DNA from: JADGRB01 sp036267635
GTDB lineage: Bacteria; Myxococcota_A; Polyangia; Fen-1088
Direction: 5' to 3'
DNA: 64,000 bases
Assembly: GCA_036267635.1 (NCBI GenBank)
Contig: DATAVR010000120.1
Span: 8,658 to 72,657 of the forward strand
The notes below the pieces were generated by a model. It saw only the letters and a list, made by a program, of their open reading frames with translations, ran no database searches and was not told the DNA's origin. Every line of letters begins with the position of its first letter. The first letter of the stretch is position 1. Shown piece after piece: positions 16,434 through 25,746 of the stretch. The translations under genes and the position numbers were made by a program.

Positions 16434-17006
16434 TCACGCCGATTTCACCGCATCCATCTGCTTGATGTTGGCCTGGACGGCCACCTCGGTCGAGCTCATG
16501 ACCTCCGCGAAGGCCGGTCGACCGCCGGTGCGCAGGGCCTCCACCATCCGCGCCCAGCCCTCCCGACGGATCTCGAGCAGCTGCTGCAGCAGATCGAAGA
16601 CGTGCGCCTGCAGCGCCGGGGGCGACGACCTTCGCCAGACTGCGCCTTGCCGCCTGACCGATTCGTCGAGCTCTCGCCAGGCGGGGATGGTTACGTGCTC
16701 GATGTCATCCGCCGCCGCCTCGGCGGTGATCTTCCCCGCGTCGAGCTGACGGAGCGTCCCGTTGAAGTGGGCGAGCACCGGCTCCTCCCTGTCGCCATAG
16801 GTCTTGACGATCGGCGGCGAGCATCGCCGCGAAGGCCAGGACGCTGAGCGCGACCAGCACCGGCACCACCCGCGGCGCGGCGTCACCTCGCGCAGGTAGA
16901 GCTGAACCTCGGCGAACGCGACCTTCGGATCGCTGCTCCCCGGCGCCCACGCGACCGCCCCTTCCGCCATGACCACGATTGTCGTAGATCGGGCGGCGGC
17001 TGTCAC
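16434..17006 (-). CDS. Small membrane protein with two apparent compensating frameshifts
   Basis: An open frame of 190 residues runs from a GTG that overlaps the P450 stop (GTGA); an ATG at 16970 is the alternative start. Residues about 46-63 read as an improbable Cys/Trp/Arg/Ser string. In the neighbouring frame the same DNA encodes a textbook transmembrane helix (VVPVLVALSVLAFAAMLAA). Adding one base near 16881 and removing one near 16815 restores a continuous protein: soluble N-terminus, one helix, then a helical domain starting IVKTYGDREEPVLAHF. The family is unknown. Either this is two real indels or two sequencing errors. Confidence 0.55.
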   Translation of the reverse strand: MTAAARSTTIVVMAEGAVAWAPGSSDPKVAFAEVQLYLREVTPRRGWCRCWSRSASWPSRRCSPPIVKTYGDREEPVLAHFNGTLRQLDAGKITAEAAADDIEHVTIPAWRELDESVRRQGAVWRRSSPPALQAHVFDLLQQLLEIRREGWARMVEALRTGGRPAFAEVMSSTEVAVQANIKQMDAVKSA

Positions 17007-18352
17007 CGGCCGGTGAGCCGCAGCCGGACGCCGTGGCGCGGGCGCAATGTCGCGCTCGGAAGCAGGCTGAGCGTGGTGTCCGGCGTCGTCTCGAAACGAA
17101 ACCGCTGGAGCGCGCGGGCGAGGACCAGCTTCGCCTCCATCATCGCGAAGCGGTTGCCGATGCAGACGCGCGGGCCGCCGCCGAATGGGAAGTAGGCGAA
17201 GCGGTGCAACCGGCGCGCGAGATCGCCCTCCCAGCGCTCCGGCCTGAACGCCTCGGGCGTATCGAAGCTCCGCGGATCGCGCTGCACCACCCAGGGGGAC
17301 ATGACGAACTCGGCCCCCTTCGGGAAGCGGGCGCCGCCGATCTCGATTTCGGTCAAGGCCTGGCGGGCGAGCCCCCAGGCCGGCGGGTAGAGCCGCATCG
17401 ACTCGAGCACCACGGCTTCGGTGTAGGTGAGGCGCTCGAGATCGGCGAGCGCGGGCCGCCGCCCGCCGAGGACGCGATCGAGCTCTTCGGCGAGGCGTGC
17501 CTGCCGGTCGGGGTGCTGGGCCAGCAGATAGAGCGCGTAGGTGAGCGCGAGGGCAGTCGTCTCGTGCCCGGCCAGAAACAGCGTCACCGCCTCGTCGCGA
17601 ACCTGGGCGTCACTCATGCGGCCGCCGTCCTCGTCGCGCGCGCGAACGAGCAGCGACAGCAGATCGTCCGCCTCGCCGCCGCCCGCCCTGCGCGCCTCGA
17701 TGACGCCGAGGATCACCTCGTCGACCTTGCGCGTGGAGGCCCGCAGCCGCCGATTGGCCGGCGTCGGCACCCAGGCCGGCGGCTGGAGGCGCGCCGTGAT
17801 CCCCAGGATGCGCCCGAACTCCTCCATCAGGTCGGAGATGACCCGCCCCATCCGCGCGGCGTCGGCAGAGAGATCGGCTCCGAACAGCGTCTCGGCGACG
17901 ATGGTGAGCGTCACGCCCATCATGTCTTCATGGACGTTGCGCACCTCGCCGTCTCGCCACTTGTCGGCAGCGCGCTCGATCGCGCCGACCATCAGCTCGG
18001 CGTACGACTGCAGCTGTCGTTGATGAAACGCCGGCTGCAGCAGCCGCCGCTGCCGCCGCCACGACTCGCCTTCGTTGACCAGGAGACCGTTCCCGACCAC
18101 GCGCGAGAGCAGTCGGCTGGTTCGATCCTTGCGGAAGCTCTCGGCCTTCTTGACCAGGATCTCCTCGATGAGGGTCGGTTCGGCGACGAAGTAGAGCTGC
18201 AGAGGCAACCGGGTGCGGACCAGCGGTCCGTACTCGCGGTGGATATAGGTCATCCCGGCGAGGACGTCGGCGCCGAACATGCGGCGCAGGTTCCCGAAGT
18301 CGCGCCACGGCGGACGGACCACCCGCACTTCCGGCACGACGCCCGCGCCCAC
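17003..18352 (-). CDS. Cytochrome P450
   Basis: A 449-residue haem monooxygenase with all core motifs: I-helix oxygen-binding AGHETTALAL, K-helix ESMRLYPP (ExxR), the PERF-like EAFRPERW, and the haem loop FPFGGGPRVCIG with the proximal Cys. The layout (no membrane anchor, WRRQRRLLQPAFH in the C helix) resembles soluble bacterial P450s of the CYP102/CYP4-like class, which often hydroxylate fatty acids or related lipids; the substrate is inferred only. No ferredoxin or reductase gene is nearby. It sits 8 bp downstream of the Cys-rich lipoprotein gene and overlaps the next gene. Confidence 0.93.
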   Translation of the reverse strand: MGAGVVPEVRVVRPPWRDFGNLRRMFGADVLAGMTYIHREYGPLVRTRLPLQLYFVAEPTLIEEILVKKAESFRKDRTSRLLSRVVGNGLLVNEGESWRRQRRLLQPAFHQRQLQSYAELMVGAIERAADKWRDGEVRNVHEDMMGVTLTIVAETLFGADLSADAARMGRVISDLMEEFGRILGITARLQPPAWVPTPANRRLRASTRKVDEVILGVIEARRAGGGEADDLLSLLVRARDEDGGRMSDAQVRDEAVTLFLAGHETTALALTYALYLLAQHPDRQARLAEELDRVLGGRRPALADLERLTYTEAVVLESMRLYPPAWGLARQALTEIEIGGARFPKGAEFVMSPWVVQRDPRSFDTPEAFRPERWEGDLARRLHRFAYFPFGGGPRVCIGNRFAMMEAKLVLARALQRFRFETTPDTTLSLLPSATLRPRHGVRLRLTGR

Positions 18353-18360
18353 TTCACCCG

Positions 18361-20118
18361 CTAAGGCTGCGGGCAGATCGAGACCGTGGCCTGGCTCGCG
18401 TGGGTGGTGTTGTTGAAGAGCGAGACCACGAAGCTGCCCTGGAAGTTGCTGATGCCGGCCTGTATGCCGCCGCTCGCATTGATGACGGTCCCCTCCGTGT
18501 ACTGCTTGGAGCCGTCGGCGTTCACGTACACGAAGCCCGCGCCGTCGTCCTCGAGCAGGACCGCCCCCACCCCGCCCGCGCCGCCCGCGTCGTCGTTGAT
18601 GAGCTTACCGGTCAGGGCCGTCGAGGTGAAGGAGAACATGGGGAGCGGCGCCACGCCGGCGTCGGGAGTCCCGCCGTCGGAGATCACCGAGCTCATGCCG
18701 GTGAGGGGCACGAAGGTGCCATAGATTCGGCCGCCGCTGGTGAACATCGTCACGAACCCCTCTGTCGTGCCGGCGCCGGCCACCCAATTGTCGACGCCGC
18801 CCGGATTCAGGCTGACGATCGGACCGACCTGGAACCCGTCGCTGTCGACGATCGTCAGGTAGGGCCAGTTGTTGTTTGTCGACTGGTAGGCCATGCCGAG
18901 GTACGGGCCGGAGGCGCCGACATACCCGTCGTCCTCCTGGTTCGGTTGGTAATTGCTGCCGAAGGTGGGGAACGCGTTGATGGCCGTCCCAGCGGCGGTG
19001 CCGTCCGGGTGGAACTTGCGAACCCGCACGTACCAGGTGCCGTTGCTCCCCAGGTACTTCCAGGACGGCACGAACAGCTGACTCGCGGTCTGCCAAATGA
19101 TGTGGCCGTCGCCGTTGGCAGCGCTTTCGAGCTGAACCGTCTTTTTCACCGTCAGCCCGGCGACGCCGCCGTCCGCCGCCGTGGTGCCGAGGACCGTCAA
19201 GTAGAGCGCGTCGGCGTAGTTGTTGGCCGCGGCCACGACATAGTAGAGGAGCGCGATCTCGCCGGTCGGAGCGACTGAAACGTCCTCGACGGCGGCCACC
19301 ACGCCGTAGGGGATCGAGAAGAGAAACTTGTTGGGACCGCGCGTGTCCCCCGAGACGGGATCGAACATCTGGACGAACATCGCGTCCCCCGCCAGCGCTC
19401 CACCGTCGGTCCCGCCGTCGACGGGGGCCGGGCCGCCGTAGACGCTGAAGATGAAGAGGGTGTCGGCGTTGCGAACCGCGACCGACGAAGTGAAGCCCGG
19501 GTTGGCGTCTCCCTGGGAGATGTTGGCGAACTCGATCTGCGGGCCCGCGCAGGCGCTCCCGCCCGAGCCGCCGGCGCCACCCTGGCCGGTCGCGCCCGCA
19601 GAGCCGCCGGTTCCGGTGACGGCCCCGCCGCCAGCGCCGCCCGAGCCCTTCGAGCCGGCGGCGCCGCCGTCGGTCTGACCGGTGGTCACCAGCTGAACGT
19701 CGTTGGTTCCTGGCACCAGCTGCGAGGTGAGCGCACAGACCTTCGAGTTGGTGCAGACCTGGGGCGAGACGCAGTCGACGCTGCTCTCACACTCGTTGCG
19801 GCACTGCTCGTCACGCGCGCAGACGAGCGGCGACTTGCAATCGCTGTTGTAGACGCAGTTCAGCTCTTTCGGAAGCTGGCAGACGTTGACCGTGCCGGCG
19901 TCCCCGACCACGCCGGTCTTCACGCACAGCTGCCCCGTGGGGCAGTCGCCGTTCACCACGCAGGCGCTGTGACAGAGCCCGAACGTGCAGGTCAGCCCGG
20001 CTGCGCAGTCGCTGTTGAGCGCGCACCCCATTCCGGGAGCGGGTTTGGCCGCGCCTCCGCAGCCCGACAGCAACCCCGCTGAAGCCAGCACCAAACAGAC
20101 CACGAAAAGCGATTTCAT
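18361..20118 (-). CDS. Cys-rich predicted lipoprotein with beta-propeller-like body
   Basis: A 585-residue protein with a lipoprotein signal (MKSLFVVCLVLASAGLL, lipobox SGC). Residues about 30-140 carry at least eight evenly spaced Cys in repeats such as CALNSDCAAGLTCTFGLC and CVVNGDCPTGQLC. These resemble short Dickkopf/EGF-like modules often found on myxobacterial surface lipoproteins. A Gly/Ala linker (about 150-190) separates them from a large beta-rich domain without catalytic motifs. It is 8 bp upstream of the P450 gene and probably co-transcribed. It is likely a surface-exposed binding protein; the ligand is unknown. Confidence 0.75.
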   Translation of the reverse strand: MKSLFVVCLVLASAGLLSGCGGAAKPAPGMGCALNSDCAAGLTCTFGLCHSACVVNGDCPTGQLCVKTGVVGDAGTVNVCQLPKELNCVYNSDCKSPLVCARDEQCRNECESSVDCVSPQVCTNSKVCALTSQLVPGTNDVQLVTTGQTDGGAAGSKGSGGAGGGAVTGTGGSAGATGQGGAGGSGGSACAGPQIEFANISQGDANPGFTSSVAVRNADTLFIFSVYGGPAPVDGGTDGGALAGDAMFVQMFDPVSGDTRGPNKFLFSIPYGVVAAVEDVSVAPTGEIALLYYVVAAANNYADALYLTVLGTTAADGGVAGLTVKKTVQLESAANGDGHIIWQTASQLFVPSWKYLGSNGTWYVRVRKFHPDGTAAGTAINAFPTFGSNYQPNQEDDGYVGASGPYLGMAYQSTNNNWPYLTIVDSDGFQVGPIVSLNPGGVDNWVAGAGTTEGFVTMFTSGGRIYGTFVPLTGMSSVISDGGTPDAGVAPLPMFSFTSTALTGKLINDDAGGAGGVGAVLLEDDGAGFVYVNADGSKQYTEGTVINASGGIQAGISNFQGSFVVSLFNNTTHASQATVSICPQP

Positions 20119-20218
20119 CTCTCAGATTCCCCCATCCAAGAAGCCCGACCATATCAGAAGTCGGCGGCGGCGGTCGCCCGTTGGCGATCGATCGGACCGG
20201 ACGCGGCGTTCGTTGGCC

Positions 20219-21313
20219 TCACCGCTCCCAGGGGGGGCTCGGCGGTGGCGTTCCCGCTTTGGCCGCGGCGGCGACGAAGACCACCGTCTTCATGTGGCGG
20301 GCGCGCAGCTCGGCCAGCACGTGGGGCAACACGATCACCGTCTGCTCGTGGATGTCGTGGAAGAGGATGATCCCCTGCTTGGCGCGATCGAGCTCGGAGA
20401 GGACGTTCAAGAACAGCTGGTGGGGATCGCGGATCTTCCAGTCCTCCGAGTCCATGTTCCAAAAGACGGTGGTGTTGCCGTGCTTCTGGACGAAGCTCTG
20501 CTCGGACGCCGTTTTCGCCCCGTAGGGAAAGCGAAAGAACGGCAGCTCGCCCGGCCTCTCGCCCAACGCCGCCGAGACGCTGGCGTCGCCCGACTCCATT
20601 TCCAGCTCGGCGTGCGGCTCGGGCAGCCGGGACATGTTGGGGTGGCTGAAGGTGTGCGAGCCGATGGTGTGTCCGGCCGCCAGCACGCGCCGCGCGATCT
20701 CCGGGTGGGCGGCGGCGTTGCGGCCGATCTCGAAGAACGTGGCCTTGATGCCCGCGTCCGCCAGGATCTGCAGGACGCGCGCCGTGCGGGTGGCGTGCGG
20801 TCCGTCGTCGAAGGTCAGCGCGATCTCGCCCGGCGGCAGATCTCCGTCGCGCAGGATCCCGTCCTTTCCGGTGTCGACGGCGACGACGATGCTCGGCAGC
20901 GTTCCGAACCCGGTGAGCGGGTGAGCGGCCGCGAGCTGCCGCTCCGCCTCCTTCCAGTAGGCTTCGGTTCGGCGCAGCAGCAGCTGGGCGCAGGGGAGAT
21001 GCTTGGCGTGCTCGGGCTTGCGAATCTCGTCCTCGAACAGCTCCAGCTCGTCGTCGGGAAGCAGGGTGAGCTCCCGGCACAGCGCAGCCCAGGCCTGATC
21101 GCTCTCCAGCAGGTGAACGCGCTCGACGATCTGCGACGGTTGAAACGGAGACTGCTGATAGTCGTCGAGCGTCGGTCGAGCCGAGAGCTCCTGTTTGGCG
21201 CGGCGGACCTGCTGCCCGATCGTCCCCAGCGGGGCGGCAGCAGGAAGGGCGACGGCAGGAGCGGCGGCCAGCAGGGCGCCGCCGACGGCCAACGGGACGA
21301 GTCGCATGAACAT
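20219..21313 (-). CDS. Exported polysaccharide deacetylase (carbohydrate esterase 4 type)
   Basis: A 364-residue protein with a signal peptide (MRLVPLAVGGALLAAAP, start at 21313 or 21307) and a helical N-terminal region (about 30-150). A NodB domain follows: motif 1 ALTFDDGPHATRT (catalytic and metal Asp), motif 2 GSHTFSHPNMS (metal His pair), motif 3 FFRFPYGAKT, and a final GIILFHDIHEQT. The enzyme would remove acetyl groups from an N-acetylated glycan such as peptidoglycan or an exopolysaccharide. It is divergent from the patatin gene across 62 bp. Confidence 0.9.
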   Translation of the reverse strand: MFMRLVPLAVGGALLAAAPAVALPAAAPLGTIGQQVRRAKQELSARPTLDDYQQSPFQPSQIVERVHLLESDQAWAALCRELTLLPDDELELFEDEIRKPEHAKHLPCAQLLLRRTEAYWKEAERQLAAAHPLTGFGTLPSIVVAVDTGKDGILRDGDLPPGEIALTFDDGPHATRTARVLQILADAGIKATFFEIGRNAAAHPEIARRVLAAGHTIGSHTFSHPNMSRLPEPHAELEMESGDASVSAALGERPGELPFFRFPYGAKTASEQSFVQKHGNTTVFWNMDSEDWKIRDPHQLFLNVLSELDRAKQGIILFHDIHEQTVIVLPHVLAELRARHMKTVVFVAAAAKAGTPPPSPPWER

Positions 21314-21375
21314 CGCGGGCCATCGTAAGAGAAAACGGCGGCCGGCGCGCTGAACGTCGCTACACTCCGGTCCGC

Positions 21376-22344
21376 GTGGATGTTCGAGGTGTCAATCCCG
21401 AGGCCGTCGTGGCCGCCATTCAGCAGCGGGCCGCTCGCTGGAAGGCCGGCGACCGTTCGCCCGACGGCCGCCAGCTGGCGCTCGTCGTGGAGGGCGGAGC
21501 CCTGCGCGGCGTCTGTTCGGCGGGCGGGGTGGTGGCGCTCGAGCACCTCGGCCTCACCGAGGTGTTCGATCACGTCTACGGCACCTCGGCGGGCGTGATG
21601 AACGCCTGCTACTTCGTGGCCGGCCAGGCCCAGCTGGGGATCCGCATCTACTACGAGGACATGAACCGCCGCGAGATCGTCAACCCCTGGCGGTTCTGGA
21701 GGATCCTGGACCTCGATCGGCTGTTCGGGCAGACGATCCTCGGCGCCAAGCGGCTGCGCCTCGAGTCGGTGCTGACCGCGCGCTCCAAGCTCTTCATCGC
21801 GGCGCTGGAGGCGGAGACCGGCACCGGCCGCCTCTTCGATGCGCAGGCGCTCGGCTCCAGCGAGGGGCTGCTGGCGGCGCTGCGGGGGGCGACGGCGGTC
21901 CCGTTTCTCTACAACCGCCCGTCGCCGGTGGAGGGACGGCGGTGCCTCGACGCGGGGCTGGTCAATGCATTTCCGGTCGTGGACGCCGTGGCCGCCGGCT
22001 GCACCGACATCCTCGTGCTCCTGACCCGTCCCTTCGGCTACCGCCGGCCGCGCGCGGGACGCTTCATGCGTTGGCTGTTCAATCGGCTCTGCGCGCACGG
22101 CAACCCGCAGCTCGCCCGCGCCTACGCCCTCCGGCACCAGCGAGACGCCGCCCTCCGCGATCTCGCCTTCGGACGGTCGCCTACCCCCGCCGGGGTCAAC
22201 ATCGCGACCATCTGCACCGACGACGGCGAGAGCGTCCAGCGCACGACCACCGATCGCGCCGTCCTGCGCGGGGCCGCGGTCGCCTTCGGGCGCAAGACCC
22301 TCCGGGTCCTCGGCGCCGATCCCGACGGCTGGGAGCTGCAGTGA
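21376..22344 (+). CDS. Patatin-like phospholipase
   Basis: A 322-residue protein from a GTG start. The oxyanion-hole loop VVEGGALRGVCSAG comes first, then the nucleophile elbow YGTSAGVMN (GxSxG) and the catalytic Asp region RCLDAGLVNAFPV. The usual Asp-Gly-Ala/Gly triplet is Asp-Ala-Gly here. The length and order match the bacterial single-domain patatin (YjjU-like) group, which hydrolyses acyl lipids through a Ser-Asp dyad. Its TGA overlaps the GTG of the transporter gene (GTGA), indicating coupled translation. Confidence 0.88.
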   Translation: MDVRGVNPEAVVAAIQQRAARWKAGDRSPDGRQLALVVEGGALRGVCSAGGVVALEHLGLTEVFDHVYGTSAGVMNACYFVAGQAQLGIRIYYEDMNRREIVNPWRFWRILDLDRLFGQTILGAKRLRLESVLTARSKLFIAALEAETGTGRLFDAQALGSSEGLLAALRGATAVPFLYNRPSPVEGRRCLDAGLVNAFPVVDAVAAGCTDILVLLTRPFGYRRPRAGRFMRWLFNRLCAHGNPQLARAYALRHQRDAALRDLAFGRSPTPAGVNIATICTDDGESVQRTTTDRAVLRGAAVAFGRKTLRVLGADPDGWELQ

Positions 22345-23849
22345 ACGCGCCTCCCGCCGAGTCCGCCGAGCCCGCCGAGCCTTCCGGGCCGGCCACCTCG
22401 CTGCGCGGCTACCTGGTCATGGTGGCCGTGGCGGCCTTCGCGACCACCTTCGCCCAGCAGCGCAGCACCCTCGGCAACTATCCGATCCTCTTCTATCTCA
22501 AGGAGCACCTCCACTTCGGCAAGGAGCAGGTCAGCGAGTTCTTCATGTGGGCCAGCTTCGCCTGGAACCTCAAGCCGCTGGCCGGCGTCCTCACCGACGC
22601 TTTTCCCATCCGCGGCTCGCGGCGGCGCGCCTACCTGATTCTCGGTGGCCTGGTCGGCGGGCTCGGCTGGGCGACGCTGGCCTTCGTCCGCGACGACTAC
22701 CACGCGTTCCTCTTCGTTTCGGTCCTGCTCAACGCCGGCCTGGTCCTGGCGAGCACGGCCATGGGCGGGCTGCAGGTCGAGGCGGGACAGCTCTTCGGCA
22801 TCTCCGGCCGGGTCTCCTCGCTCCGACAGATCGTCACCTCGATCGCGCTCATCGCGGGCCCGCTGCTCGGCGGGTGGCTGGCGCGGCAGGCCTTCGGCAC
22901 CACGGCCGGGATCGGCACGCTCGTCATGCTCGCGCTGGTGGCGGCCGCGGTGGGCTTCCGCGAGACGGCGCGCCCCGCCGCGGGCGGCAAGACGGTGGCC
23001 CAACCCGAGACCCGCCTCGACGCCGCTCTCCGATACCGCCCGTCGCCGGCGATCTGGGTCGGCACCGGGACCCTGGCGCTCGCTGGAACGGCCAGCGTGC
23101 TCATTCACGGAATGCTCAACGTCGGCATCTCCCTGTTCGCGCTGCTGGCCGTGTTTCTCCTGGTGCTCGCGCTGGCGGTGGCGCGGGTCAGAAACCCGGT
23201 GCTGGTGCAGGCGCAGAACCAGCTGTCGCAGATCCTGCGCTCGCGCGCGCTCTGGCTGGCGGTCGGGATGCTCTTCCTCGTCTACGTGGTGCCCGGCCTC
23301 AACACTGCCCTCACCTATCGACAGAGCGACGAGCTGCACTTCAGCAAGCAGCTGATCGGGCGGCTGGGCAGCGTCGAGGGGGCGGCCGGGGTCGCCTTCG
23401 CGATCGTCTATGCCGTCGTCTGCAGCCGGTTCAACCTGCGCACCCTGATCGTCTTTTCGATCGCCACCAACGCGGCCGGGACTCTGCTTTTTCTCACCTA
23501 CAGCGCCTCGACGGCCTACGCCGTCCACACGGTGGTCGGCGCGATCGGTGTGCTGGCCGAGCTCTCGCTCATGGATCTCGCGGTGCGCTCCACGCCGCGC
23601 GGGTGCGAGGCGCTGGGGTTCGCGCTCATGATGAGCGTCCGCAACTTCGGGATCGCCATGAGCGACGTCGTCGGCTCCAAGCTGATGGATCAGGCGCACT
23701 TCAGCTTCAGCACGCTGGTCCTGCTGAACGCCGGAACGACGGCGGCCGTTCTGCTGTTCGTGCCGGCGCTGCCGAGAGCGGTCGTGCTCCGCAAGGAGGG
23801 TCAAGCGTACCGAGACATGGACGAGGACAAAACGCACGCTTCGGATTGA
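22341..23849 (+). CDS. Folate/biopterin-transporter-like MFS protein (BT1 type)
   Basis: A 502-residue protein whose GTG start overlaps the patatin stop. About twelve transmembrane helices are visible. The segment NLKPLAGVLTDAFPIRGSRR followed by AYLILGG closely matches the characteristic loop of the BT1/FBT folate-biopterin transporter family within the major facilitator superfamily. It carries a second-half helix set after about residue 240. Folate or pterin transport is the family expectation; coupling to a lipase gene instead raises the possibility of a lipid-related substrate. The longer upstream open frame overlaps the patatin gene and I reject it. Confidence 0.82.
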   Translation: MNAPPAESAEPAEPSGPATSLRGYLVMVAVAAFATTFAQQRSTLGNYPILFYLKEHLHFGKEQVSEFFMWASFAWNLKPLAGVLTDAFPIRGSRRRAYLILGGLVGGLGWATLAFVRDDYHAFLFVSVLLNAGLVLASTAMGGLQVEAGQLFGISGRVSSLRQIVTSIALIAGPLLGGWLARQAFGTTAGIGTLVMLALVAAAVGFRETARPAAGGKTVAQPETRLDAALRYRPSPAIWVGTGTLALAGTASVLIHGMLNVGISLFALLAVFLLVLALAVARVRNPVLVQAQNQLSQILRSRALWLAVGMLFLVYVVPGLNTALTYRQSDELHFSKQLIGRLGSVEGAAGVAFAIVYAVVCSRFNLRTLIVFSIATNAAGTLLFLTYSASTAYAVHTVVGAIGVLAELSLMDLAVRSTPRGCEALGFALMMSVRNFGIAMSDVVGSKLMDQAHFSFSTLVLLNAGTTAAVLLFVPALPRAVVLRKEGQAYRDMDEDKTHASD

Positions 23850-23889
23850 CAACCCACCGACGGGTGCTTCGCTAAAGGAAGGTCGGTGA

Positions 23890-25695
23890 ATGGCGAGCGT
23901 GGGCCAGGGGGAGCAACCGCCGGAAGGCGCAGCCGTGGGACGGGCCCGCCTCGGCGAAAGGATGAGACGGTGGACGGGCATCCGTCGCGCGGGCGAGCGG
24001 GCGCTCCGGCTCGGCTTTCGGAGCGGCCTGCCTGTCGACGCCGCGAAGCGCCTGCGGCTCTGCAACGTCAACGCGCTCGGCGGCAGCGTCATCATGGCGA
24101 CCTGGGCCGCCGTCGAGGCGGTGATGGGAGACCGAGGCAACCTGCTCTGGGAGCTGCGGTTCCTGGCTGGCTTTTTGGCGGTGCTGGGGCTGAGCGCGAT
24201 CGGCGCCCACCGGGTGGCCCGGCTGCTCCTCATCGTCACCGCGAACATCTGCGTGTTTGCCGGCGCGCTCCTCTTCACCGATTCGTCCGGCGGGATTCTC
24301 CCCTTCTTCGCGATGGCGGCGATGCCGCTTCTGCTGTTTGGGCCCGACGAATGGCCGCTGGCGGCGCTGGGGGCGGCGCTCCCCGCGCTCCTGCTGACCG
24401 CTGCCAAGACCGGCCTCGCCGCGCATCTGTTTTCCGTCCATCCGAGAGCCGCGCCCGCCTGGTACTTCGCCGCCAACGCCGCCACGACGTTCGTGCTCGC
24501 CTTCCTGGTGCCGTTCTTCTTCTTCCGCGCCAACGTCAAGGCGGAGGCGTCGCTGCAGCGGATCGGGCAGTGGAAGCTCAAACGGGTGATTGACGCCGAT
24601 CTCATCGGCGTGGTCCGCGGGCGGCTCTCCGGGCGCATCGAGGACGCCAACGACACCTTCCTCTCCCTGCTCGGCTACACCCGTCAGGATCTGGCGGCCG
24701 GCGATCTCGACCTCGGCATGATCGCACCCTCGGGCTCGCTCGAGGCCGAGCTGCCCCGGCGGGGCCCCACCTCGGTGTACGAGCTCGTCTGCCCGCGCAA
24801 GGACGGCACCACGGTGCCGGCGCTGGTCGGGGTGGCTCGCCTCGACGAGCGCGACGGCAACGACAACGGCGACGACGACGACAGCAACGACGAGGTCGTC
24901 GGGTTCGTCCTCGACCTGACCGCGCAGAAGCACCTCGAAGCCCAACGAACCATGCTCCAGGACAGCCGGGAGGCGCTCCGTCTGCGCGATCTCTTCAATT
25001 CAATCGCCTCTCACGAGCTCAAGACGCCGCTCACCGCGCTGCTGCTCAACCTGCGCCTCCTCGGCGCGCGGCTGGACAAAGAGACGCCGCCCGGCTCCCC
25101 GCTGCGCGCCCAGATCGCGCGCTGCGAGTCGGCCGCCGAGCGAATGGCGGGGCTCATTCACGCGCTGCTGGACGTCGCGCAGGTCCATCGCGGGAGGCTC
25201 ACCCTCGACGTACGCGATACGAACGTGGTGGACGCCGTGCGCAACGTGGTGAGCGGATTCGAGGTTACGCGCAACGGCGCCGCGCACCAGATCGAGGTGC
25301 GCGCCGAGGAACCCTTCACCGCCAAGGTCGATCCGCTGCGTTTCGATCAGGTCGTCACCAACCTGCTCTCCAACGCGGTCAAGTACGGCGCCGGCGCACC
25401 GATCGAGGTGCGCGTCCGCCACGATCGGATGGCCGACTCCGCTCACCTCGAGGTGATCGACGGCGGCCCCGGCATCGACCCCGGCATGCGGGAAAAGATC
25501 TTCGAGCCGTTCCAGCGCGCCACCTCCATGAAGCCAATCCCCGGCATGGGCCTCGGTCTTTACGTCGTGAAGATGATCGTCGAAGGCCACGGCGGCCGGA
25601 TCGCGGTCGACACCGCCTTGGGGCACGGATCGCGCTTCATCGTCGATCTCCCCTGCGCGCCGGACAGAGCCCGGGCAGTTTCGGCGCCTGGCTGA
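23890..25695 (+). CDS. Six-TM PAS sensor histidine kinase
   Basis: A 601-residue kinase. Six hydrophobic helices with short loops occupy about residues 55-215 (for example FLAGFLAVLGLSAIGA and ATTFVLAFLVPFFFF). There is no periplasmic domain, so sensing is probably within the membrane. A PAS domain (about 235-340) carries an unusual acidic insert (DNGDDDDSND). The HisKA phosphoacceptor is in SIASHELKTPLTAL, and the ATPase boxes are NLLSNAVKYG, DGGPGID and GMGLGLYVVK. No receiver is attached. The next gene, an alpha-oxoamine synthase, starts 51 bp downstream. That pairing recalls CqsS/CqsA and LqsS/LqsA signalling, but this is an inference. Confidence 0.9.
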   Translation: MASVGQGEQPPEGAAVGRARLGERMRRWTGIRRAGERALRLGFRSGLPVDAAKRLRLCNVNALGGSVIMATWAAVEAVMGDRGNLLWELRFLAGFLAVLGLSAIGAHRVARLLLIVTANICVFAGALLFTDSSGGILPFFAMAAMPLLLFGPDEWPLAALGAALPALLLTAAKTGLAAHLFSVHPRAAPAWYFAANAATTFVLAFLVPFFFFRANVKAEASLQRIGQWKLKRVIDADLIGVVRGRLSGRIEDANDTFLSLLGYTRQDLAAGDLDLGMIAPSGSLEAELPRRGPTSVYELVCPRKDGTTVPALVGVARLDERDGNDNGDDDDSNDEVVGFVLDLTAQKHLEAQRTMLQDSREALRLRDLFNSIASHELKTPLTALLLNLRLLGARLDKETPPGSPLRAQIARCESAAERMAGLIHALLDVAQVHRGRLTLDVRDTNVVDAVRNVVSGFEVTRNGAAHQIEVRAEEPFTAKVDPLRFDQVVTNLLSNAVKYGAGAPIEVRVRHDRMADSAHLEVIDGGPGIDPGMREKIFEPFQRATSMKPIPGMGLGLYVVKMIVEGHGGRIAVDTALGHGSRFIVDLPCAPDRARAVSAPG

Positions 25696-25746
25696 GCTTC
25701 GCGCGGACGATTCTCCCTTTTCTAGGAACTGGGCTCGGCCATACTT

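Noticed and set aside
13898..16465. A long plus-strand open frame across the Ser/Thr kinase
   Set aside because: It is antisense to a kinase with all catalytic motifs intact; no start context and no domain.
22122..24656. A long minus-strand open frame opposite the BT1 transporter and histidine kinase
   Set aside because: It is antisense to two genes with strong motifs; the composition is low-complexity charged residues.
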